Assembly (NCBI GenBank): GCA_002697665.2 | Contig: NZXA02000025.1 | Coordinates: 18,614 to 48,444, forward strand | DNA from: a bacterium | Lineage (GTDB): Bacteria > Desulfobacterota_D > UBA1144 | DNA length: 29,831 bases | Direction: 5' to 3' | Part shown: positions 16,987 through 25,513 of the stretch, piece by piece | Layout: each line of letters starts with the position of its first letter | How positions within the stretch are numbered: position 1 is the first letter of the stretch | The notes under the pieces: generated by a model | The model's database searches: none | What the model was told of the DNA's origin: nothing | What the model saw: the letters and a program-made list of their open reading frames with translations, nothing else | Position numbers and translations under genes: made by a program

Positions 16987-17229
16987 GTGCCTCATATAAA
17001 AATTGAATTAGAGCATAGGAATCAGATAGTTTTATTTAACTACCTATATTCTTTATATCAACATCTTGGATGGCCTAGGGCATCAAAATATAAAAAAACA
17101 GAAATTACTATTTATACAACAATAGATTTATTAAAAAAAAATATGAAAATTCTAAATATGATTTCTAATCAGATTAGTTTTAAAATATCAGGATGCTCGA
17201 CAAGCCAACAAAAAACTATTCCTGACTGA
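16987..17229 (+). CDS. Doubtful small ORF, unknown function
   Basis: This 80-codon frame begins at GTG 16987 and is divergent from mraZ. I do not recognise the product. It is basic and mixed hydrophobic, has no signal peptide or clear membrane segment, and includes a Trp-Pro (HLGWPRASKYKK) patch. No Shine-Dalgarno precedes the GTG, and there is no ATG before codon 53. The frame overlaps the convergent hydrolase gene by 14 bases. It fills most of the 327-base gap (16889-17215) between that gene and mraZ, which otherwise holds only the dcw promoter, the MraZ-like repeats and a 13-bp palindrome (CTAATCAGATTAG, 17165-17177). It may be a real short gene or a chance frame. Confidence 0.3.
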   Translation: MPHIKIELEHRNQIVLFNYLYSLYQHLGWPRASKYKKTEITIYTTIDLLKKNMKILNMISNQISFKISGCSTSQQKTIPD

Positions 17230-18133
17230 CTAAATGAATGAATCCCGTAATACTTCCGACAAGAGCTTTTCTTAATCCACCAAAATTTTCAGATTCTTTG
17301 AATAATCGTGCAGACTCATTATCCACTCCTGAAAGTTCTACTGCAATTTCTTCTTCTTTAGTAATACCCTTATTAACACAATCTCTAACACATATTTCCC
17401 AAGCTTTTAATTGATCAATATGTTTTCTAAGTAGTCCCTCAGCATTCGGCCTTATGGCATGATGAGCAAATGCTAGCTTTTGAGGTTTTTGCTTTATCAT
17501 TAAATTAATAGATTCTATTCCTGATTCTATCCTGTAGGGGTGAGGGGTAGTGGGAACCAAAGCTTCATTCAGACCTGGTATATACATTCCAACTGAATCA
17601 CCACAAAACATTATTTTGTTTTTTAACATCATAAAACTGAAATGGTGACTTGCATGTCCTGGTGTTTCATACCAAATAAAATCATTCCCGTTAACGTTAA
17701 TTTCAAAAGATTTATCATTTATTGCTATAATACTTTCTTCCTTCACTGGATCAGGTTTCTCATACATTTCTGCAACCCATCCAAGTGTATCAAGAGATGA
17801 TTTCCATAAAACTTTATCAGGATTTATTAAATGGGGCTTACCACGTCTATGAACTAAAACTTTGGTATTAGGAAAATTTTTTAAAAAAGTTCCAAGACCA
17901 CCTGAATGATCTAAGTGTATATGAGTCAAAAAAACATATTTAAGGTTATCTTTGGTAACTCCTAGGAAAGAAAGTTGTCTTTCAAGTTCAGGAATTCCAC
18001 ATTTTGGTCCAACATCAACAATAATGTATTCACCCCCAACTTTTATAAGATAAGGTGCAATGAATTCCATTTCGTTATCAACTTTTAAATCTAATTGCCA
18101 TATTTCCTCTTCTAAATGTTTAATATTTTCCAT
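17216..18133 (-). CDS. Metallo-beta-lactamase-fold hydrolase (glyoxalase II-like)
   Basis: The 305-residue protein has the zinc-binding core HIHLDH (71-76), a following 'PGHASHH' with His160, Asp179 in 'MFCGDSVGMY', and a late 'AFAHHA' that can supply the last ligand, so the di-metal site looks complete. Such proteins hydrolyse thioesters, lactones or phosphoesters, but the fold does not reveal the substrate. The C-terminal helical tail (about 225-305) is longer than in minimal glyoxalase II and resembles the general MBL-fold hydrolase group. It has its own ATG with AAAGGA about nine bases upstream and no signal peptide, so it is probably cytoplasmic. It lies upstream of the dcw promoter on the same strand, without a clear terminator between them. 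Confidence 0.88.
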   Translation of the reverse strand: MENIKHLEEEIWQLDLKVDNEMEFIAPYLIKVGGEYIIVDVGPKCGIPELERQLSFLGVTKDNLKYVFLTHIHLDHSGGLGTFLKNFPNTKVLVHRRGKPHLINPDKVLWKSSLDTLGWVAEMYEKPDPVKEESIIAINDKSFEINVNGNDFIWYETPGHASHHFSFMMLKNKIMFCGDSVGMYIPGLNEALVPTTPHPYRIESGIESINLMIKQKPQKLAFAHHAIRPNAEGLLRKHIDQLKAWEICVRDCVNKGITKEEEIAVELSGVDNESARLFKESENFGGLRKALVGSITGFIHLVSQE

Positions 18134-18158
18134 TTTCTGTATCCTTTATAATTAAAAC

Positions 18159-18196
18159 CTTAACTTTTGTTAAGACTTATTGTTTAATTATATTAA
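18159..18196. promoter_or_regulatory. Short divergent control region between the hydrolase gene and murJ
   Basis: The 87-base intergenic region (18134-18220) must carry control signals for both divergent genes. It holds a perfect inverted repeat, CTTAACTTTTGTTAAG (18159-18174). For murJ there is a possible -35 TTGTTA (18167-18172) and -10 TATTAA (18191-18196) with an 18-base spacer. These are weak matches in a very AT-rich stretch, so the promoter assignment is tentative. Confidence 0.3.
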
Positions 18197-18220
18197 TTAT
18201 AAGGTTAAAGGTAAACAATA

Positions 18221-19738
18221 ATTAAAATTTTTTCTTCAACTATTAACGTAGCAATTCTAACTTTTATAAGTAGAATCTTTGGTTATACAAGAGATTTAAT
18301 AATCGCCTTTTTTTTTGGTGCAACAAATTTTACTGATGCGTTTTATGTAGCTTTTAGAATACCAAATTTATTTAGAAGGCTATTAGCTGAGGGAACATTA
18401 AGCTCAACACTTATACCATTTTTAAAAGATGAAATAATTAGCGCAAGTGCTAGCTCATTTCAAAAATTTAGGAATGATATATTTAGCATAATTATTTTAC
18501 TGCTTTCTTTAGTCAGCTTAGCCTTTTATTATTTTTCCGAAGAATTAATCAGATTATTTGCATTTGGATTTACGAATGAGAAAATTCTTATCAGTTCAGA
18601 ATTGCTAAAAATAATGTCCCCATTTTTATTTTTCATTTCTTTATCAGCTTTTAATATGGGACTTCTGAATTCTAAGAGCAAGTTTTTTGTTCCAGCTTTT
18701 TCTCCAACAATTTTTAATTTAGGGATTATATTAGTATTACTATCAAGTTTCTATTTATTTGACATGACGATTTCAAGTCTTGCCTATGGAGTTGTGTTTG
18801 GATCTATTTTACAATTTCTATATCAACTACCATACATTTATACAAATAATCTAAGCTATAGAGTTTCTTTTTCTAACATTTTTAATACTAAAACTAAAAA
18901 ATTTTTATATGTTGTAGGTCCACAAGTATTAGGACTTGGAATTTATAACATAAATATTTTAATAAATACTCAATTTGCTTCTTTTATGGAAGACGGAGCA
19001 ATTACATACCTTTATCTTTCAGAAAGATTACTAGAATTTCCTTTGGGAGTTTTTGCCGTGTCGATCGCAGTTACATCTTTGACCAAATTCTCTGAATTTT
19101 CCTCTAAAAAGCAAATAGAAAAAATTTCAGATTATTTAAATGAAAGAATGAGATTTCTTTTTTATTTATTAATTCCATGTTCAATTATATTTATTTTTTG
19201 GGGGTTAGATATATGTAAAATTTTATTTGAAAGAGGAGAGTTTTTATCAATTGACTCACATAACACTTCAAAAGCATTACTCGCCTATTCATCTGGATTA
19301 ATTTTTATAGGTGGCGTTAGATTATGCACGCAAGTTTTTTTTGCAAATAAAAATACAAAAACTCCTTTTAAGCTTTCAATTTATAATTTATTTTGGAATA
19401 TTATTTTTTGCTATTTATTTGCATTTAAACTAGATTTGGGATTTGTCGGGCTTGCGCTTGCATCATCTGCATCTTCATTAGTGTTATTTTTTTCTTTATT
19501 TTATAATTTGGCAAGCGAAAATATCAACTTAAGTCTTACTAGCTTGCTTGGATATCTCTTAAAAATTATTGTTTTATGTATTATAACTCTTTTTCTTATT
19601 GATTTACTTTTTAACCTTTTTCCGTGGGTTTTATTAAATGATTATGTAATTTTCGCAAAAATAATTATTTTTATCTTATTTTATATTTTCTTTTCCTATA
19701 TTTTTAAAATCTCAGAATTATATTTAATTAGGCAATAA
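18221..19738 (+). CDS. murJ: Lipid II flippase MurJ (MviN), apparent ATT start
   Basis: MurJ flips lipid II across the inner membrane for murein synthesis. The frame is open from the stop at 18212-18214 to 19738 but has no ATG, GTG or TTG until codon 128 (TTG 18602), which would delete several membrane helices. Starting at ATT 18221 gives 505 residues, the normal length, and numbering that puts the conserved residues at Arg18, Arg24, Asp39 and Arg52, as in E. coli MurJ. AAAGG (18207-18211) is nine bases upstream of this ATT. ATA 18218 is the alternative. The protein has about 14 membrane segments and the signature 'RIPNLFRRLLAEGTLS'. It lies outside the dcw cluster but close to it, next to aroQ. 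Confidence 0.93.
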   Translation: MKIFSSTINVAILTFISRIFGYTRDLIIAFFFGATNFTDAFYVAFRIPNLFRRLLAEGTLSSTLIPFLKDEIISASASSFQKFRNDIFSIIILLLSLVSLAFYYFSEELIRLFAFGFTNEKILISSELLKIMSPFLFFISLSAFNMGLLNSKSKFFVPAFSPTIFNLGIILVLLSSFYLFDMTISSLAYGVVFGSILQFLYQLPYIYTNNLSYRVSFSNIFNTKTKKFLYVVGPQVLGLGIYNINILINTQFASFMEDGAITYLYLSERLLEFPLGVFAVSIAVTSLTKFSEFSSKKQIEKISDYLNERMRFLFYLLIPCSIIFIFWGLDICKILFERGEFLSIDSHNTSKALLAYSSGLIFIGGVRLCTQVFFANKNTKTPFKLSIYNLFWNIIFCYLFAFKLDLGFVGLALASSASSLVLFFSLFYNLASENINLSLTSLLGYLLKIIVLCIITLFLIDLLFNLFPWVLLNDYVIFAKIIIFILFYIFFSYIFKISELYLIRQ

Positions 19739-19775
19739 AATTTTACATATTAATAATTTGTTTTAATCTAGAAAC

Positions 19776-20204
19776 ATGAATGTTTTGTTTATAAATGGAC
19801 CAAATTTAAATATGCTAGGAACTAGAGAGAAAGATGTTTACGGAGATTTGACTCTAGATAAAATAAATGAGCTAATAAAAAATAAAGGGTTAGAAGTAAA
19901 TATCAAAACCGATTTCTTTCAGTCTAATATTGAAGGCAATATAGTTTCCAAGATACAAGAATCCTCTAATTATGATTATATTGTAATTAATCCCGCAGCC
20001 TTTACGCACACAAGTATTGCAATTAGAGATGCCCTACTTTCTATAAATGCTAAATTTATTGAGGTTCATTTGTCTAACATATATAGCAGAGAAGATTTTA
20101 GACAAAATTCTTACATTTCATCTATAGCAATTGGTGTAATATCAGGGTTTGGTTTTCATGGATATATTCTCGCATTAGAATATTTATCTTCTCTTAAAGA
20201 TTAG
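19776..20204 (+). CDS. aroQ: 3-dehydroquinate dehydratase, type II
   Basis: AroQ removes water from 3-dehydroquinate in the shikimate pathway. The 142-residue protein has the type II length and active-site residues: NGPNLNMLGTRE (8-19) with Arg17, catalytic Tyr22 in the flexible loop, NPAAFTHTS (72-80), and His98 in EVHLSN. ATG 19776 follows murJ by 37 bases. No strong Shine-Dalgarno is visible (TCTAGAA). It is two bases from recJ. Another shikimate gene, aroE, lies 6 kb further on, but the two are not in one obvious operon. Confidence 0.97.
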   Translation: MNVLFINGPNLNMLGTREKDVYGDLTLDKINELIKNKGLEVNIKTDFFQSNIEGNIVSKIQESSNYDYIVINPAAFTHTSIAIRDALLSINAKFIEVHLSNIYSREDFRQNSYISSIAIGVISGFGFHGYILALEYLSSLKD

Positions 20205-20206
20205 TA

Positions 20207-21901
20207 ATGAAAAAAAAATGGCATCTTAAAGAGGTTGATAGCCTGACAATTGAAAAACTAAATTCAGACTTAAATATAACAAGTCTATTCTCTAGACTTT
20301 TAATCAATAGAGGAATTTTGTGTCAAAAAGATGCCAAAGATTTTTTTCTACCAACTTTGGAAAAACTACCAAATCCTAATTTAATGTATGGCATTAAAAA
20401 ATCTGTTGATAGAATTATTCAAGCAGTTAATAAAAATGAAAAAATTGTTGTTTATGGAGATTTTGATTGTGATGGCATAACTTCGACTGCAATTCTATAT
20501 AGTTTTTTATATTCAATAGGCGCAAATGTTAAAGCATATAATCCTGATAGGCTGGAAGAAGGCTATGGAATTAATTTTGAATCCATAGAAAAATTAGCCT
20601 CGCAAGGATATAAACTATTTATTACTACAGATTGTGGCATTAGTGAAAATCAAGTTATTGAAGATTCAAAAAAATTTAAAGTGGATTTCATAATTACTGA
20701 TCATCATACAGCCCCGGAAAATTTACCCGATGCATATTCCATAATAAACCCTAAACTTGAATATTGTAAGTACCCATTCAAGGAAATATGTGCAGCTGGA
20801 GTTGTATTTAATTTAATTGTTTCGCTTAGGTCCTCTTTGAGAGATGTTGGTTTTTTTAAAAACAGAATTGAACCCAATTTGGCAAGGTATCTGGATCTTG
20901 TTTCTATTGGAACGGTTGCAGATAGTATGCCAATAATTGGCGTGAACAGAATTTTTGTTTTTAATGGTTTAAAAGAAATTAAAAATACATTACGTAAAGG
21001 TTTAAAGCATTTGATATCTAAGAAAAAAGATAAGTTTTCCATAAGAGATATTTCATTTGATATCGCACCTAAAATAAATGCTGCGGGTAGAGTTGGTAAA
21101 GCATCTAATGCTGTAAGTCTTCTTACAAGTGACGACGATAATGAGGTTGAGCATCTTGCTGGAATTCTTCAATCTAATAATCAAATTAGACAGCAAATAC
21201 AGGAAAAAGTTTTTAATGAAGCTGAAAAAATAGCAGAAATAAAACTACAAAAAAATTCGGATAAATCTTCATTAGTTTTATTCTCACAAGATTGGCATCC
21301 TGGTGTTTTAGGGATTATCGCCTCTAGAATTGTAAAAAAATATGGTCTGCCTTGCGCAATACTTTCATCAAAAGATTCTATTGCTAAAGGAAGTCTTAGG
21401 ACAGCAAATGAATTAAACCTCTATACTGTTCTTGAACAATGCTCTAATACACTTATTCAATTTGGTGGACATAGTGCCGCGGCAGGTGTCACAATATATG
21501 AAGACAAAATCCCAGAATTTGAGGATAGATTTGAATCTATTATATCAAACTATGATTTTGATGCTGGTGAACCGCTTGAAATCGATTCAATAGTTAAATT
21601 CTCTGAAATAAATATGAGCTTAATTTCAGATATTGAGAAGATGGAACCTTTTGGAAAAGGAAATCCATATCCTATTTTTATATCGAAAAATGTTAAAATA
21701 GAATCAAAAAAAGTTTTAAAAGATAAACACCTTGAAATGTATTTAAGTCAAGATAATTGTAAAATTCGAGCTATTTGGTTTAATTTCAACAAATCCAATA
21801 TAGATATAGAAAACATTGATGTTGTTTTTACCCTACAAAGAGATACGTTCAGAGGCAACAATAATATAAATTTAAATATTATAGATATAGAATATTCTTG
21901 A
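20207..21901 (+). CDS. recJ: Single-stranded-DNA-specific exonuclease RecJ
   Basis: RecJ is the 5'-3' exonuclease that resects DNA in recombination and mismatch repair. The 564-residue protein has the DHH phosphoesterase motifs DFDCDG (85-90), DCG (142-144) and DHH (165-167), the connecting helix, the DHHA1 motif GGHSAAAG (420-427), and a C-terminal OB-type domain. Length is normal for the family. The start ATG AAA AAA AAA TGG contains a run of nine A's right at the 5' end. It begins two bases after aroQ. Its stop codon TGA is part of the -35 box of the next promoter. Confidence 0.97.
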   Translation: MKKKWHLKEVDSLTIEKLNSDLNITSLFSRLLINRGILCQKDAKDFFLPTLEKLPNPNLMYGIKKSVDRIIQAVNKNEKIVVYGDFDCDGITSTAILYSFLYSIGANVKAYNPDRLEEGYGINFESIEKLASQGYKLFITTDCGISENQVIEDSKKFKVDFIITDHHTAPENLPDAYSIINPKLEYCKYPFKEICAAGVVFNLIVSLRSSLRDVGFFKNRIEPNLARYLDLVSIGTVADSMPIIGVNRIFVFNGLKEIKNTLRKGLKHLISKKKDKFSIRDISFDIAPKINAAGRVGKASNAVSLLTSDDDNEVEHLAGILQSNNQIRQQIQEKVFNEAEKIAEIKLQKNSDKSSLVLFSQDWHPGVLGIIASRIVKKYGLPCAILSSKDSIAKGSLRTANELNLYTVLEQCSNTLIQFGGHSAAAGVTIYEDKIPEFEDRFESIISNYDFDAGEPLEIDSIVKFSEINMSLISDIEKMEPFGKGNPYPIFISKNVKIESKKVLKDKHLEMYLSQDNCKIRAIWFNFNKSNIDIENIDVVFTLQRDTFRGNNNINLNIIDIEYS

Positions 21902-21926
21902 CAATGATTACATTAAGCTACATAAT
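21898..21926 (+). promoter_or_regulatory. Near-consensus sigma70 promoter for the outer-membrane protein gene
   Basis: A perfect TTGACA (21898-21903) is followed by a 17-base spacer and CATAAT (21921-21926), five of six to TATAAT. This is the best promoter match I see in the window. The -35 box includes the recJ stop codon. Predicted start is near 21933, giving a leader of only about 15 bases that consists mainly of the Shine-Dalgarno AAGGAG (21936-21941). Confidence 0.75.
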
Positions 21927-21947
21927 CTCAGAAAAAAGGAGAAGTAA

Positions 21948-22541
21948 ATGAAGGTTTTAAATTTTCTATTTTTTATTTTATTTATTATTATGGTTTCAAA
22001 TGTTAATTTCGCTAAAGAAATAGATGATGAATATGGAAGCGAAACTCAAGCTGAAACTTTTACATCTAATGATGAAGATATCGTAAAGAAAAAATTTAAT
22101 TATAATGAAACTTATGGCCCTACTCCAATTTTTTCAATCGGCGGCGGACTTTCTATGAATCCCGGAGGATATAGCTTAGATACTAAACTAGATATTCCTT
22201 ATAAAGATGATCTATATATTGGACCGCATATCTATTATGCAGATTCTGATGATGAAACCAATTTTGGTTTAACAGGAAATATAAAAAAAATACTTGAGTC
22301 TGAAGACCCAAAGTTAATTCCTTCAGTTGAAGTCGGTGTCGGTGTTTTAGTTAATGATTTAGAAAACAACAATGACGATAATAGTTCTTACTTCCTAATT
22401 CAACTTGGTGCAGGGGTAGATAGAGTAATTTCAGATAACATGAGCATAGGAGTGCATTTATATAATAACTATGGAACTGATTTTGATGATTCTACAAATC
22501 ATTTAACATTAGTTGCAGGTATACAAATTAGATTATATTAA
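21948..22541 (+). CDS. Secreted small beta-barrel-like outer membrane protein, family not recognised
   Basis: The 197-residue product starts with a Sec-type signal peptide (a hydrophobic run at about 4-18, likely cleaved near the 'NFA-KE' site around 22). An acidic spacer (about 24-45) follows. The rest is alternating strands rich in Gly, Asp, Asn and Tyr such as 'PIFSIGGGLSMNPGGY', 'LYIGPHIYYAD' and 'VEVGVGVLVNDL', with a last strand ending in Tyr, as in proteins inserted by BamA. The size would suit an eight-stranded barrel. I cannot name a function. It has a very good promoter and AAGGAG, and ends with tandem stops (TAATAA), suggesting high expression. trkA follows 24 bases after the stop without a terminator, so it may be co-transcribed. 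Confidence 0.8.
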   Translation: MKVLNFLFFILFIIMVSNVNFAKEIDDEYGSETQAETFTSNDEDIVKKKFNYNETYGPTPIFSIGGGLSMNPGGYSLDTKLDIPYKDDLYIGPHIYYADSDDETNFGLTGNIKKILESEDPKLIPSVEVGVGVLVNDLENNNDDNSSYFLIQLGAGVDRVISDNMSIGVHLYNNYGTDFDDSTNHLTLVAGIQIRLY

Positions 22542-22565
22542 TAAAGCCCTTTTAGGGTGAATTAT

Positions 22566-23933
22566 ATGTCATCATCAAGTCCAAATAATATAATTATTTT
22601 AGGTTCAGGAGCTACAGGTGGATATTTAGCTCAAGAACTATCTATCGAAAATAATGTCACTCTCATAGATAAAGATATAAGTAAAATTAATCAACTTAAG
22701 AATAAAAACAGTATTGATATTATGGCTATATCTGGTGATGCAGCTGATTTAAAAACTTTTAATGAAATTGATTTAAATTCAATTAATTTTTTTATTGCTT
22801 GTACAGATGATGATCAATTGAATCTGCTAATAGCCATGTATTTTGAAAGAATACCTGGCATACAAACCGTTGTAGTATTAAAAGAAAGTAAGTATAAAGA
22901 TTACCCTGGAAGACTTGGTTTCCCAGAAATTAAAACATTTTACCCCGGAGATATTGTTTCAGAAAGGATTGTAAATTTATTTGAAACCCCTTATTCTTGG
23001 GAAACAGATAAAATTGCTAATTCAAAAGCTTTATTTCTAAAAGTTAAAATTGATGAAACAAGCGAACTTGTAGGAAGATCTATTCATTCATTAAATAAAG
23101 ACGGCAATAACAAGTGGAAGTTTATTGCGGTTACAGAAGATGCCCAAGCGGAGAAATTGAATTACATTAAAACTGACAATACAACAATTAGATTAAAAGC
23201 AAATGATGTCGTACTAGTTTTATTAGTCGATGAATTCGAAAGGGAATTCGAAAAATTATATTTTGCTAAAGAAGATATAGATATAACAAATATTTTTATT
23301 GTAGGGGAGTCATATATATCTGAAAATGTTGCAAAGAAGCTTATAAATAGAAAATGCAATGTTAAAATGTTAGTTTCAGATAAAGCTCGTGCTAGAGAAT
23401 TATCAGAATCTTTGAATGATGTTCAAATAATTTATGGAGACCCTACAAATAAAGATTTATATATCGAGCATGGAGTAAATGATGGATGTGATTATTTTTT
23501 AGCATTAACTGAGGATGATGAAATTAATGTTCTTAGCGCTTTACTTTCAAATCAATTAAAAGCTAAAAATTCTTTAGTCGTATATTCTAAATCCGAATAT
23601 CAAAATATTATAAACAGTATTGGTGCTGAGCGAGAGATTAATATCAAATATTCTGTGGCCGGTGAGATTAATTCTTATATAATGAGAAAAAAGTTTGCAC
23701 ATGAAACAATCATTGACGAAGATACAAAGATTTTTGAGTTTAGATCAAAAAGAGCAATTTCTCTTAAGGATGAGCCTGAAAATATTATTCTTGCAATGAT
23801 TATCCGAGGTGAAGAGCTTGATTCTTTTATTACAGATCTTGATGATCGAGTAATTTCTGAAAATGATTATGCAATTGTTGTGACTCTTGATCAAGATGCT
23901 GAAAAAAGGCTTGAATCTTTAATATTAGAATGA
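22566..23933 (+). CDS. trkA: Trk potassium uptake regulatory subunit TrkA
   Basis: TrkA is the cytoplasmic NAD(H)/ATP-binding ring that gates TrkH. From ATG 22566 the protein is 455 residues with two RCK halves. The first Rossmann motif is 'IIILGSGATGGYLA' at about 8-21, then a TrkA_C domain around 130-225, a second degenerate Rossmann unit starting 'IFIVGESYISENVA' at about 242, and a final TrkA_C domain. The two-RCK layout is that of proteobacterial TrkA. I prefer ATG 22566 over GTG 22557 because the GTG lies inside GGGTGA, a good Shine-Dalgarno five bases before the ATG. A small CCCT/AGGG hairpin (22547-22557) overlaps that site. It overlaps trkH by four bases. Confidence 0.95.
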   Translation: MSSSSPNNIIILGSGATGGYLAQELSIENNVTLIDKDISKINQLKNKNSIDIMAISGDAADLKTFNEIDLNSINFFIACTDDDQLNLLIAMYFERIPGIQTVVVLKESKYKDYPGRLGFPEIKTFYPGDIVSERIVNLFETPYSWETDKIANSKALFLKVKIDETSELVGRSIHSLNKDGNNKWKFIAVTEDAQAEKLNYIKTDNTTIRLKANDVVLVLLVDEFEREFEKLYFAKEDIDITNIFIVGESYISENVAKKLINRKCNVKMLVSDKARARELSESLNDVQIIYGDPTNKDLYIEHGVNDGCDYFLALTEDDEINVLSALLSNQLKAKNSLVVYSKSEYQNIINSIGAEREINIKYSVAGEINSYIMRKKFAHETIIDEDTKIFEFRSKRAISLKDEPENIILAMIIRGEELDSFITDLDDRVISENDYAIVVTLDQDAEKRLESLILE

Positions 23934-25483
23934 ATATTTCTCAATCTTTAAAATTAACAGGCGTTTTTGTTAAATATTTTTCCTTATTTTTATTGGTCCC
24001 AATATTTTCTGTTTTTTTTATAACAACTGATTTTAAAATTATAATCAGTGAATCTTATCTAATACAGATTTTACCTTTTTTATTTTCTTCATTTATTACT
24101 TTTTTTATAAGCTTGGGTTTAAATAAAATATCTAATGTAATCAGTACTGAAAATGAGGAATTAGGTAGAAAAGACGGATTTCTGATAGCAAGTCTGGTAT
24201 GGATCTTTGCTGGATTATTAGGATCTTTACCTTATATTTTTTCTTCAACGTTAGTTCCTATTCTTTATCCTCATATTATTCCTGTATTTGATAACGATAT
24301 TCTAATAAATTCTTTTTTTGAATCAGTGTCTGGCATCACCACTACGGGAGCTTCAGTATTTAGTGTTTTCCCAAATATAGATCAGCATTCAATGATAATA
24401 TTTTGGCGTTCTTTATCACAGTGGCTTGGCGGGATTGGGGTAATTCTATTGGTTTTGATTATATTTCCTAGAATTTCTGTAGGAATAATGCAAATAGCAT
24501 CAGATCAAGAAGGAACCGGTCCTCAAAAAGAAAGAATGACACCAAGGTTATATCAAACAGGACTTATACTTCTAACAATTTATTTTGGAATAACACTATT
24601 ATTATATCTATTGTTATTTTTTATCGGCGATCTAAGTTCTTATGATTCTATTATTCATTCTTTTAGTACTGTATCTTCTGGCGGTTTTTCAAGTTACCCC
24701 TTAAGTATTGAGAGTTTAGCTAATCTTAAAGTTGAAATGATAATTTTAATTTTTATGTTCATATCGGGAATCAGTTTTGCAATTTTCTATTTTTTGATAA
24801 CTGCAAATTTTCAGAAAATCTTCGAAAATACTGAGTTTAAAACATATATGATTCTTAATTTATTGTTAATAGTGGGGTTGGCATTTCTCTTAAATAATTA
24901 TTACAATTACAGCTCTTTATCAGAATCTTTCAGATATGGGGCATTTCAGGCAATTTCAATTTCGACTGGCACAGGTTTCACATCATATAATTTTAACGAT
25001 TGGCCAAGCCATATAAAACTTTTTTTAATTTTCTTTTTGATAATAGGTGGATCTTCAGGCTCAACTACCGGTGGAGTTAAGATGATAAGGCTTATAATAG
25101 TTATGAAAAGAATATATCAAGAGATTAGGAGACGAGTTAGCCCAAACATTATATACACAGTAAAAATTAACAATAAAGTGATAGACGAAGAAGTGGTATC
25201 AGGAGTCATGTCTTTTTTATTCTTATTTATATTTGCGTGCATATTGTCAATTCTGGCAATTAATTTAATTGAGCCTGAAATTTCAGCATTTACTGGTGCG
25301 TCAGCAGTTTTATCATCTATATCTAATTTAGGTCCAGGATTTGAGGGTATTAATCCGCACTCAAATTATTCGTTTTTTTCTATTCCTAGTAAAATTTTAC
25401 TTACTTTTTTAATGTTACTAGGTAGGTTAGAAATTTTTACAATTGTAGCGCTTTTATTACCTTCATTTTGGAAGAAATATTAA
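23930..25483 (+). CDS. trkH: Trk potassium uptake channel subunit TrkH
   Basis: TrkH is the inner-membrane potassium channel controlled by TrkA. The 517-residue protein is strongly hydrophobic with ten or more membrane segments and four pore loops: SGITTTGASVF, STVSSGGFSSYP, STGTGFTSYNF and SSISNLGPGFEG, each with the filter glycine. The 'GGSSGSTTGGVKMIR' stretch is also family-typical. It starts at ATG 23930 in an ATGA overlap with trkA, the expected coupled pair. After the stop there is a run of nine T's (25484-25492) with no stem before it, so termination is not clear. Confidence 0.97.
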   Translation: MNISQSLKLTGVFVKYFSLFLLVPIFSVFFITTDFKIIISESYLIQILPFLFSSFITFFISLGLNKISNVISTENEELGRKDGFLIASLVWIFAGLLGSLPYIFSSTLVPILYPHIIPVFDNDILINSFFESVSGITTTGASVFSVFPNIDQHSMIIFWRSLSQWLGGIGVILLVLIIFPRISVGIMQIASDQEGTGPQKERMTPRLYQTGLILLTIYFGITLLLYLLLFFIGDLSSYDSIIHSFSTVSSGGFSSYPLSIESLANLKVEMIILIFMFISGISFAIFYFLITANFQKIFENTEFKTYMILNLLLIVGLAFLLNNYYNYSSLSESFRYGAFQAISISTGTGFTSYNFNDWPSHIKLFLIFFLIIGGSSGSTTGGVKMIRLIIVMKRIYQEIRRRVSPNIIYTVKINNKVIDEEVVSGVMSFLFLFIFACILSILAINLIEPEISAFTGASAVLSSISNLGPGFEGINPHSNYSFFSIPSKILLTFLMLLGRLEIFTIVALLLPSFWKKY

Positions 25484-25513
25484 TTTTTTTTTGTGTTAAA
25501 ATTTTTTTAAATT

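Noticed and set aside
17188..17225. Possible terminator after the metallo-hydrolase gene (TCAGGA/TCCTGA arms)
   Set aside because: The stem is six pairs with a 26-base loop and is not followed by a run of T's on the relevant strand.
18145..18173. Promoter TTAACA-17-TATAAA for the metallo-hydrolase gene on the minus strand
   Set aside because: Spacing and boxes look good, but the -10 overlaps the AAAGGA ribosome site and the start would leave a leader of about five bases, so both cannot function together.
18602..19738. murJ starting at TTG 18602
   Set aside because: The same frame upstream encodes the conserved MurJ N-terminus, including the essential arginines, for another 127 codons.
25484..25492. 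T9 run after trkH as an intrinsic terminator
   Set aside because: No GC-rich stem precedes it, and long T runs are common in this AT-rich sequence.
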